NCBI GenBank assembly: GCA_037953745.1
Contig: JBAKBP010003223.1
Location: 1-64,000, forward strand
Reading direction: 5' to 3'
DNA length: 64,000 nt
From: Lithodes maja
Taxonomy: Eukaryota; Arthropoda; Malacostraca; Decapoda; Lithodidae
Positions 1 to 8,786 of this stretch are shown here, piece by piece. The notes beneath the pieces are model-generated. The model had not been told where the DNA came from and ran no database searches. It saw only the letters and a list, made by a program, of their open reading frames with translations. Positions within the stretch are counted from its first letter, which is position 1. Each line of letters starts with the position of its first letter. The position numbers were made by a program, and so were the translations under genes.

Positions 1-3000
1 ATACGGCCCAATAAACTTGGCAGAAAGGGGGTGTCCAGGCAAAGGTAAAAGCAACATTACCTCCTGACCCACCGAAAACTCCCGAAGCTTCACCTTGGCG
101 TCATACTGGTGCTTCATGACCGCCTGTGCATTAACCAAGTTATTACCTGCCGCTGCCATGCAACCTATAAGTCTCTCCCGGCTCTCAAGGATATATTTAA
201 GTACAGACCCCGGCTTCTCTTCGCCCTCCCAGATCTCTTTCACCATACTTAAAGGTCCTCTCACATTATGGCCAAAGACTAGTTGATTTGGACTGAACCC
301 CAGGCTCTCTCCTGGGACTTCACGTGCAGCGAACAGAACATACGGCAGACCCAAATCCCAATCAGTGTCATGTTCTGCACAGTAACAGCGTAGCATACTC
401 TTCAGGGTCGAGTGCCACCGCTCCAAGACTCCCTGACTCTCGGGATGGTAGGCTGACGACACTACAGAACATATACCGTGCAACTGAAGGGTTTGCTTGA
501 ACAATTTGGATGTAAAATTGCTCCCCTGGTCTGACTGCACCTCACGTGGAAATCCATAACGGGAACAGAACAATAATAAGTTTTTAACAACTGCCTTTGC
601 CGAGCCGTTTCTCATGGGGTATGCGTCCGGGTATCTCGTAGCCACATCCATGATTGTCAACAGGAATTTATTGCCACTACTAGTAGGCGGGAAAGGGCCA
701 ACCAAATCTACTACAACTTTGCTGAACGGAGGCCCGGTGACAGGTATGGGAAACAAAGGTGCCTTCGGGATGGTCTGGTTAGGCTTCCCTGTTGTCTGGC
801 AGGTCGCACACCCAGCCACCCATGCACAGACATCAGCCTTGACCCCAGGCCACCAGAAAAACCTGCCCAATGCCGCCAATGTTTTTGTTACCCCCAAATG
901 ACCCGCCACCGGCACATCATGCGCCAGACACAATAAGGACTCTCTATACTTATTTGGAACAACCACCTGGTCTACTACCCTCGCACCGCCCTCCCACTTC
1001 GATTTGGGGTCTAGAAATCTGCGGTACAATATCCTGTTGAGCCTAAAGAAATCTCCCGGCTTCGCATCCCCATCTTCCTCCAACTCTATGGCACCATTGC
1101 TATAACGAGCTAGGCTAGCGTCTTGCAGCTGCTGCTCACTAATGTCCCTGGGCGTCAATGCATCAAGATGGTTTTGTAATAAGACATTACCCCGGCTAGT
1201 AGGCTCTACTGCCTTAGTGGCTCTCGCTACAGCTCTTGCCTCACGCGAAGTCTTACCCAACTCTGCCTTGTTACACACCATATCTGGGCCAGAGTCAACT
1301 CCCGTGTTTATTATAGGTCCAAGTACCGAATCACCGAGAAGTGCAGCAGAATCAATGTCCCTTTTCCTGCCCTTAGCAACCTTCTCCTGATCCTTCCTCC
1401 ACTGTCCCCGAGGTTGAGTGCTAGGCTGTGCAGGAGCCGCAGAGCGAGATCGGGTTACCACACAGGCCATCTCATCCTGTTGGCACCTCCCAACCCATTC
1501 CCGATTCTCACCATCCACGTCGGCCGCCCTCTCGGCAACGACTAAGGGTGGAGTCCCGGAAGTGGGCACCGCAAAGTCGTTGCCGAGAAGAAGGTCGACG
1601 CCCTCAACTGGCAAACACTCAACGATCCCTACATCCAGCTCCCTGCACACCTCTCCCACTCTCAACTCCAACCTCACAAGTGGGTATGACCTCGTAGCAT
1701 TTATACCCTGCACCACAACAACTCTGGCCGCATTTATCGGTTTCCCTGTGAAGTTCCTCAACAAAGTTTGCGAAGCCCCCGTATCCCTCAGCAAGTCAAC
1801 CCTCCGTAGTTCACTCCCCCAGCTCACAAACCCGTGCCCCCGATGGCTACAGAAAGTGTCCCGGACAGGTGTCGAGCCTTCCGTACGCTTCTTTACCGCG
1901 TGTGCCTCAGCTGCTGACAACCTACCCCGGGCAGTTGCTGCAGCCTTCAGAGACACACCGATACTGTGAACCAATGACACCGGCTTAGCGGGAGTGTTAC
2001 TAGGGCACTCACGTGAATAATGGCCTAGCTTCTGACATTTGTAACATTTCACATCCCCAATGGGCTTCTTCCCTTGTGCGGGCGAAGAAGGGGCCTGACC
2101 TTTAGTAAACGGGAGAGGCTTGTGTTTGTAGGTGTTATTAGGTGCAATGCATTTAGTGTGGTTATGTGTGTCATAGGATTTGTTATTATCGAAAACTCTG
2201 GTGGGTGGGATATAGCGCCCCTTCTGCCCTGACTCAGCCCTCTGAGCGGCACCGCAACCACGAATCAATGATAATCTGAAGTCTGCCATCTTGGCAGCCT
2301 CCTCTACTGTCTTGGGACATTTTTCCTTAATGTTCAGCGTTAGATCAGTTCCAGTACATTTGTAAAACTGTTCCAGATAGAAAAGTTGCTTAATTTCCTC
2401 AGCCGACTCTGCGTGCTCGGACCGAAACCAGTTATTACCTGCATCTGTTAAGTCCCGTGCGTGCTCCATAAAACTGACGTCGCTCTTCTTATTCACGCCA
2501 CGGAACTTCAATCTATAAGTTTCGGGTTGCAGTTCGTAGGCCCGGAGCACAGCGTCCTTCACCAGTCCATACACTACACTCTCGTCCAGTGACAGTGCAT
2601 CGTAGGCTTTCAACCCCTTACCCACTAGACGTGATGAAACTAATGCTGCCCATTTAACCTCCGGCCAGTCATACTCACGACACTTCTTTTCGAAACGAGC
2701 AAAAAACTCAGTCACTGCTGTCTCATCAAATGCGGGTACTAACTTAATTAAATGCGAAAGTGAGTCTGTAACCCGGTGCCCACCACCGAGATGACGCCCC
2801 GTGGTCTCTACTCTAGACTTCTCGACATCCATTTCAGCCTGGTACCTGGTTGCATCCTGATTGGCTTGGATTCTAGCAACCTCTATGCGTTCTATACTAG
2901 CCTGTTGTATCTGAGTCTCCTGCAGCTTAATCCGTTCTATACTAGCCTGTTGTATCTGAGTCTCCTGCAGCTTAAACTTAGCTAGTTCTAGCTGAAATAA

Positions 3001-3462
3001 CATCTCAGGAGACAGGCCGGGGGGGGGAGAGCACAAAATGGGGGATCCACACCGAGACGTGTTTACGGGTAAGCCAGCTTGCCCTTGAGAACCCTCCTGC
3101 TGCATCGTGCTAAGACTCGCTGGCTGAGGGCCCAGCTCAGGGGTAGAGTGGAATGGAGGCTTGGAGGGAACCCCCCAAGACCCCACTCCACCCACCGCCC
3201 CATCGCCATCACCCAACAAACATGCCACCAAATTCTTCTTGGGCCAACTGTCAGGACAGTCCCGCCCCAAAACCGTGGCTAAACAGCGAAGACCGTAACA
3301 ATCAATAGCCTGCAGGCGCTGTTCGGTCAAAGGTGTCTGCAAAAATGCCCGGGCATCCCTCTCTCCACTTATAACACTCCCCTCCCTAAACATCTGTTGT
3401 ACTTGCTGGTTACTAGGCTGTACCGTGTTATCCTCCCCCGTAAATGATGAGTCATTAGACAT
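1..3462 (-). CDS. gag-pol: Ty3/gypsy-type Gag-protease-integrase polyprotein (element 1), partial
   Basis: Reading the minus strand from an ATG at 3462-3460, 1154 codons run without a stop to the window edge. Seen in order: a Gln-rich helical stretch (about residues 150-230), a Gag region rich in W/R/E motifs (about 240-400), a CCHC zinc knuckle (C473-C486), an aspartic protease DTGAS site (D560), an integrase HHCC finger starting at H848, and the integrase core D919, D978, E1014 (58 and 35 residues between, i.e. DX58DX35E). The last three residues are GPY, the GPY/F motif that ends many gypsy integrases. No reverse transcriptase lies between protease and integrase, so RT and RNase H are expected off the left edge. 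That order matches Gmr1-like gypsy elements. The start is chosen by homology with element 2 Gag, which starts at the equivalent Met. It could be an active copy; only the 5' half is visible. Confidence 0.9.
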   Translation of the reverse strand, partial: MSNDSSFTGEDNTVQPSNQQVQQMFREGSVISGERDARAFLQTPLTEQRLQAIDCYGLRCLATVLGRDCPDSWPKKNLVACLLGDGDGAVGGVGSWGVPSKPPFHSTPELGPQPASLSTMQQEGSQGQAGLPVNTSRCGSPILCSPPPGLSPEMLFQLELAKFKLQETQIQQASIERIKLQETQIQQASIERIEVARIQANQDATRYQAEMDVEKSRVETTGRHLGGGHRVTDSLSHLIKLVPAFDETAVTEFFARFEKKCREYDWPEVKWAALVSSRLVGKGLKAYDALSLDESVVYGLVKDAVLRAYELQPETYRLKFRGVNKKSDVSFMEHARDLTDAGNNWFRSEHAESAEEIKQLFYLEQFYKCTGTDLTLNIKEKCPKTVEEAAKMADFRLSLIRGCGAAQRAESGQKGRYIPPTRVFDNNKSYDTHNHTKCIAPNNTYKHKPLPFTKGQAPSSPAQGKKPIGDVKCYKCQKLGHYSRECPSNTPAKPVSLVHSIGVSLKAAATARGRLSAAEAHAVKKRTEGSTPVRDTFCSHRGHGFVSWGSELRRVDLLRDTGASQTLLRNFTGKPINAARVVVVQGINATRSYPLVRLELRVGEVCRELDVGIVECLPVEGVDLLLGNDFAVPTSGTPPLVVAERAADVDGENREWVGRCQQDEMACVVTRSRSAAPAQPSTQPRGQWRKDQEKVAKGRKRDIDSAALLGDSVLGPIINTGVDSGPDMVCNKAELGKTSREARAVARATKAVEPTSRGNVLLQNHLDALTPRDISEQQLQDASLARYSNGAIELEEDGDAKPGDFFRLNRILYRRFLDPKSKWEGGARVVDQVVVPNKYRESLLCLAHDVPVAGHLGVTKTLAALGRFFWWPGVKADVCAWVAGCATCQTTGKPNQTIPKAPLFPIPVTGPPFSKVVVDLVGPFPPTSSGNKFLLTIMDVATRYPDAYPMRNGSAKAVVKNLLLFCSRYGFPREVQSDQGSNFTSKLFKQTLQLHGICSVVSSAYHPESQGVLERWHSTLKSMLRCYCAEHDTDWDLGLPYVLFAAREVPGESLGFSPNQLVFGHNVRGPLSMVKEIWEGEEKPGSVLKYILESRERLIGCMAAAGNNLVNAQAVMKHQYDAKVKLREFSVGQEVMLLLPLPGHPLSAKFIGPY
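2888..2977 (-). repeat. in-frame 45-bp tandem duplication in Gag coiled coil
   Basis: Two adjacent, nearly identical 45-bp units (2888-2932 and 2933-2977) lie in the Gln-rich helical part of element 1 Gag. Because 45 is a multiple of three, the frame is kept and 15 residues are repeated. Confidence 0.9.
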
Positions 3463-3732
3463 AGTGCTGGTTATACAATTGCTGTTCATAAAAAAAAAAA
3501 AGTGCTTATTACTAATTGCAGTCTCGACTCACAAAATGTTAAAGATGCTTGAATGACTCTACTCTAGACACCCCCAACGAAACAATCTGCAAGTCCACCA
3601 ATACAATAATGACACAATAAAAATTCCTCCAATATGCAAGAAAATTCTAGCCAGCTCTACTAGATAGCATAGAATAGTTCTCCAAAAAACATGTGATAGG
3701 ATACTACTGAATCTTGTGCAAGGTCGCCATTT
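3463..3732 (-). promoter_or_regulatory. leader and primer-binding site of element 1
   Basis: On the minus strand the LTR end (...CGTAACA, plus 3733) is followed after three bases by TGGCGACCTTGC (plus 3718-3729). The TGG start fits pairing with a tRNA 3' CCA end. Element 2 has the same 12 bases two bases after its LTR (44272-44283). The primer tRNA species was not identified. The rest is untranslated leader up to the gag ATG. Confidence 0.8.
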
Positions 3733-5548
3733 TGTTACGGCTGGATCGGCAATACATATTCGTGATTCTTGATCGTAGGACAGAAATGGCTTATGTGACA
3801 ACGACACGCTCGATTCCAGTCCCAAATACTATATGCTCCAGACAACAAAAGCACCAACGCCCTACAGAGTTATCGTCTATGGTAACGAGGTACCTTAACT
3901 CGGCGAAAGTGTACAACAGGGGTAGGCTATGAGGCTAAACTCCCTCAGACATTTATAGGTTACGTTATTACTAAAGAAATGCAATACTCAAGAAACTACG
4001 TTAATATTAAGCCTCTAATATTGTAGAATAGAAGCAGGCTAAAGGTATGACAGTGAAATGCTAAATGACAAATGTACACGCCTACTTGAAAGCGCGTGCA
4101 CTAGAATAACTGTCCCCTACTAACATGCACTAGCATGTAGCATACAAGATGTTCATGATCCAGTAGATACCTAATAATACACATGGAAGGAACATAAATA
4201 GTAGTCACTTATTATAAGAATGAATCTATACTTGGAATAACTAAAAGGTTGCAGGCAACAGTACTGCGCCGGTAGCCTACTACCGCATAGGCTACTTCGC
4301 TTCTCTCACTCTGTCTCCCCTCTGAGTCCGTATGCGCCCTACGCAACAGAACTCCGGACACAGCAGCAAAACGACAGTGCAGTTAATTGATACATGAAAG
4401 TATTAATAGTGTTGTCTTGTGTGTGAGTAATGTGTATTGTAAAGTGTTACATACATAAACTTAAAGAGAGCTGCAATGCATAGTAAAATAAAGATATAAC
4501 CCACTCATCATCCCCATGTGTTCTAGCTAGCAGGCCGAGTCACAGGAACAACGAGTCCCAGCACCGAAAGCGAGAACCCAGGAAAAGACTGCAGAGAACA
4601 CAAGGACAGATAAATTACGTTACTCTACTATACCGGCACTACGAGCGAGCTGTAGTCTCTGGTACTGCACTCGCTCCTGGCTCGGTAGGCAAATCAAGGC
4701 TAAGTCCTCGCCCCTCTACAGACAACTCCTGGGCATGGTCGGGCTCTTACACATGGCACTAGTCTAGTCACAAATTGGATGATGAGCTGGGCATATAACT
4801 CGTGAACATGTAGAACGTTCACCAACTATCCTCATCAAGAAGATCGCTGTTCACATTAACCCCTTAAATCTAATACATGTAAATATATGCTTGTCCTAAG
4901 AGTAATACGAGAGGTGAGTGCTGAAACTCCTTTAGGACCTCAAGGGAAGGGTATGCAGTTAAATAGAGAGAAGAATGAAATGAGAGTAATGTCGTCAGAG
5001 AGAAAGAGTGCAACCGTGAGAAATTGGGAGAGAGGGCAAGGGATGTTAGAATCTCAAAGGTTCTAGGCAACCTGATCATGGAACACACAGTGAGCCTCCA
5101 GGCAATGTGCAGCACGACAACATGGGCAGCCCAGGCAGCATAGGCAGGCGGCAATGGACTACCAACCCTGTCGCACCTAGCTATAAGCGCAGGGCTGCCA
5201 ACCGGTCCATACGTCTGGCAACCACCCCCCCGGCAGCGTGGCGCATTGCTACCCTCTCGCTCTGAAGTCTAACTCACTCTGTCTCTCTGAATTCCTATTG
5301 TCTTATCTATCAACTTCTCTATTGATACTACATATTAAATGGAAGGTCTCGACATGGCTTAAAACAAAACCCACCACTGGTTAGCACATGACGAGACCTT
5401 TGCAGAGATACAAAGAACATAGTTATACGTTGTCACACTCAATATAAGCAGCCAGCACGGTACAGCGGTACACGGTACCGCACCGTGGCGGTACAGTGGA
5501 GTACCAAGGAGTACAATCAGATTAAGTTGCCACGCACTGGGTGCGTCA
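3733..5548 (-). repeat. 5' LTR of gypsy element 1
   Basis: About 1816 bp bounded by TGTTACG at the low end and GCGTCA at the high end; read on the minus strand this is TGACGC...CGTAACA, the same ends as the element 2 LTR (42448-44269) and the solo LTR at 29136-31029. The primer-binding site lies directly inside it. The LTR interior looks clearly different from the element 2 LTR, so it is probably another subfamily. The short ORFs in this interval are not convincing genes. The high end joins directly onto Penelope-like coding sequence, marking the insertion point. Confidence 0.8.
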
Positions 5549-6094
5549 CACACCATATACTACAAATCGAGGAAAACATCACAACTAGTCATTCGCAACA
5601 GCCCGGCTACCGCTAAGAAACCGTCACAAGAGGACCATGTCATATACCGACACACCTGTAACAGTGAGGACTGTGGACCTCACACTTATGTCGGTTTGAC
5701 AAGGACTCGTCTGTCACGTCGCCTTACCTTCCACCTTCAAGCCGGAGCTATCAAGGACCACTACCACACATCTCCACACCATCAGGAACTCACCAGACCC
5801 GACTTAGATAAACACACCTCTATTCTTGATAAAGAAATAGACTCACGCCGCCTATTCATTCTTGAAGCTATATATATACAAACATACCAACCTACTTTAA
5901 ACACACAAGCGGAATACAGCCAGATCCTACCCTCGGCACGCCCTTCCACAGCGAGGCCCCCCATGATGCCCCCAGGAATGCCCCCTCCACACACGCAGAT
6001 GAACGATGCAGAGGCCCCGCCCACTCCTGCGTCCGGCCAGCCTACCAGAGCTAGTCTTAGGTTAGCCAACCAGCGTGCAGCTAGCACACAATAA
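5549..6094 (+). pseudogene. Penelope-like element C-terminal fragment (GIY-YIG endonuclease)
   Basis: One plus-strand frame is open from 5549 to a stop near 6092. It encodes a Ser/Arg/Thr-rich linker, a Cys pair region, then a TYVGLT...RLSRRL stretch and a conserved LD-x-HTSILDKE-x-D block, characteristic of the GIY-YIG nuclease of Penelope-like retroelements. The tail is Pro-rich. The RT portion is missing because the LTR of element 1 begins exactly at the left end; the remainder presumably lies beyond the left edge, on the far side of element 1. The family is recognised by sequence pattern; a specific clade is not assigned. Confidence 0.75.
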
Positions 6095-7199
6095 TCCCTT
6101 TCTTGATCTTGTATCGCCTATATAAACTCGACTTATCACCTTCTAACTTCCCACTTGCTTGTCCTGGACAGTCGTTCCCCTAGCCCTCTGGAAACCCATT
6201 CGCCAATAAGTGTTTTAACTGACGGAGTTTTGGCCATTTCTGGACTCTGTTTTTTTTTTTTACTCTTGAAGATTTTTCTTCATTTTAGTCATTTTTAGCT
6301 GGACTCAGGAATTTTACTCTTGAGTCTGCTTTTTGGTCTCTGCCGTTTTTTACCTGGACTGGTTTCAGCACCCTTTCTTTTTTTTTATTACTTGCCCGTC
6401 CCACCCAGTAGACGCTGCCTTCTTTAGTACCGAATCGAACCCTGAAGGGCCACCGCAGGGTGGTTCCATGAGGGGGGCTCAATAGGAGCTGAGGGAGGAA
6501 AAGTTGGCAGCAGGGTATTGTTAGGGGTTAGACGCTCCAGTGGCACTGGTACTCAAACACCATTCGACAGCCTTTAGAGGCTGGTGGTTAAGGGGTGCTG
6601 GCAGCCCAAGGCGCTAGGCAGGTTTAGATAATAGGTGTCATCCGTAGGGTGACACTAAGGGCACTTAGGATTAGGTTTTATCTGCTGAAACCAGTGCAGG
6701 GATTAGGCGGTGGCTGGCCTGAGAGCTTTTAACTTTAAACTTTGCACCTTTTTTTTATTTTGTTTTTAACAGAGTTCAAATTGCTCACTTGTTTTAACGT
6801 CACATTCCTTTTGAGTTTTGTTGCCTTTGTTTTACATTTCGTTATTTTAACTAAATTCTTGTGATTTCCCACTTGTTGTAACGTCACAATCCTTTTGAGT
6901 TGTTTTTACCGTAGCCTTCTGGGAGAGCTTCATATTGTATGTGGATCAAGTGTGAACTCCATCAACCAATCAGAGAGAGGCAGCACATATCATTCCGCCA
7001 CTCTAACCCCAAAGTCGTTTCTCTTTTGATGTTTTCATAGGGTCACCCATCCAATTGGTGCCCAGAAACTCTATACTTAACCTCTCTCACTCATATCCCC
7101 CTTTACTCTCGTATCCTCTCCTTACTGTAATAAATTTCCACCACTGTTAATAGATTAACCATCATTGAGACATGAAATACTGAACTCTCACTTTAGATA
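6095..7199 (+). other. non-coding stretch: Penelope 3' flank and probable LINE 5' UTR
   Basis: No credible gene. It holds T-rich runs near 6250 and 6380 and a tandem pair of about 100-bp related units (about 6781-6900), each with CACTTG-TT-TAACGTCACA followed by CCTTTTGAGTT. Repeats just upstream of a LINE ORF1 are often internal promoter repeats, so part of this is probably the 5' UTR of the LINE starting at 7200. The boundary with the Penelope remnant could not be placed. Confidence 0.5.
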
Positions 7200-8786
7200 A
7201 TGTCTTCCAAAGTCCGACTGAAAATAATAGATAAAGAGAAAGACACTTCTGTCCAACGAATATCGCAGATTGCCTACCAGAATTTCCATATAGCATTTGC
7301 ACGTTTTTTCCCAACGTATGATGGATATAAGGCAATATGCAGAAGCGAAGAAGAGGCAGATAAATTGCTGCAGCAGGAAGCCATTGATATGTACAAGAAA
7401 AATGGCATAGAGATTGTGATTCCTCCAGAAGTAAGGGCTAGACGGACAGTGTTTATTAAACAAATAGATAATCACATCGGCAGTCATAGCAAGGAAGAGC
7501 TGAAACAGGAAATAGAAGATAAGAACGAATGGCTAAAAATAGATGAGGTAATAAAGATCCGTGAATTTACACATCTGCTGAAAATCCGACTGAAAGAAAC
7601 TGCCATGGCTGATAATGTACTAGAGAGAGGCATTTTAGCCTTCAACATGAGCATCACACCTAATCAATGCCAACGAGAGACTTTTGCAAACCTTCTGACC
7701 TGCTTCAGATGTTTAGCAGTGGAAGACCACCAAACTAGAGACTGCAAAGAACCAAATATGACATGCTCAGAATGTGGACAACACGGTCATAAGTGGGATA
7801 ACTGCAGTAACCAAAATAAAGCATTTATAAATTGCATAAAACAAGATAGACCTAAAACTGAACACAGAGCTCTTGCAATGAGTTGTCCAATAAGAAAAGA
7901 AAAGATGAAACTGAAGTTGGAGGAGAAGGCCCAGGACAAACTGATCAAAGAAAATCAAACTTTTGCAAGTATTGTGAAGGCAGCCACAAAGGAAGCGACC
8001 CCACATCACGAATCAAAGACAACCATTAACCTCAGCGAGATCAAACATACAAACCTCCTAATATGCATACTGCATGCACATGTCGTGAATATCAGTAACC
8101 CCGGATGCTACAAGACAGAATTAAACAAGATGCTCAAAGAGAACGGAATAGAGGAGATGTGGTTCCCCGAAAATCCAAACTCAAGTAAGGTACTACAAGC
8201 CTCATATACAACAACAGAACCCAGAATGAACGAAGTATCAGCAAACATCAACAATATGGAAGAAAGCACACAACAAATCATAGCACAACCCCCAGCACTT
8301 GAACAAGCCATAGGTATACGATCTACTGATACAGACCAGCAAGTACAATCCAAAACCCACAACCCGGAAAATACTACAACTGCTAAACCTATAAGAGAAT
8401 TGCAGAATAATGATACAACAAACAGAAGAAAGTCAATAGGAAGAGAGACAGGAGCCATCAATAAAGAAAACAGTCAACAATCTAAATCAACATGGAGTGC
8501 AGATACACTAGATCTTACCTTTTACATAGGTCAAAACTTTAACCGACGACCTCAAACAACCCACAAGGAAATCATAACAGGCATTATGCAGGGAAATATC
8601 AAATGGGTATATACAAATAAAGAATATGAAGAAAAACTTGTGCAGGCCCTGCTAAATGCTGACCAAATAAAATACAAACAAACAGTATTTAAGAAGCTAG
8701 ATGAGTCTACCTTCAGGAAGAAAAGAAATGGCCTAGAGACAAGAACCACACCAGATCACCAGTCAAAGCGAATAAGTAAAATATGA
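7200..8786 (+). CDS. LINE ORF1 protein with CCHC zinc knuckles
   Basis: A 528-residue ORF starting at an ATG just upstream of a LINE ORF2. The middle holds two clear knuckles: C168-x2-C-x5-H-x4-C182 and C189-x2-C-x4-H-x4-C202. The N-terminal 150 residues are charged and could form an RRM-like fold; residues 280-440 are low-complexity, Asn/Gln/Thr-rich. ORF1 proteins of I/Jockey-group LINEs bind the element RNA and form the particle for retrotransposition; that role is from family knowledge. The stop overlaps the ORF2 start as ATGA, suggesting translational coupling. No internal stop or frameshift, so the copy may be young. Confidence 0.85.
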   Translation: MSSKVRLKIIDKEKDTSVQRISQIAYQNFHIAFARFFPTYDGYKAICRSEEEADKLLQQEAIDMYKKNGIEIVIPPEVRARRTVFIKQIDNHIGSHSKEELKQEIEDKNEWLKIDEVIKIREFTHLLKIRLKETAMADNVLERGILAFNMSITPNQCQRETFANLLTCFRCLAVEDHQTRDCKEPNMTCSECGQHGHKWDNCSNQNKAFINCIKQDRPKTEHRALAMSCPIRKEKMKLKLEEKAQDKLIKENQTFASIVKAATKEATPHHESKTTINLSEIKHTNLLICILHAHVVNISNPGCYKTELNKMLKENGIEEMWFPENPNSSKVLQASYTTTEPRMNEVSANINNMEESTQQIIAQPPALEQAIGIRSTDTDQQVQSKTHNPENTTTAKPIRELQNNDTTNRRKSIGRETGAINKENSQQSKSTWSADTLDLTFYIGQNFNRRPQTTHKEIITGIMQGNIKWVYTNKEYEEKLVQALLNADQIKYKQTVFKKLDESTFRKKRNGLETRTTPDHQSKRISKI

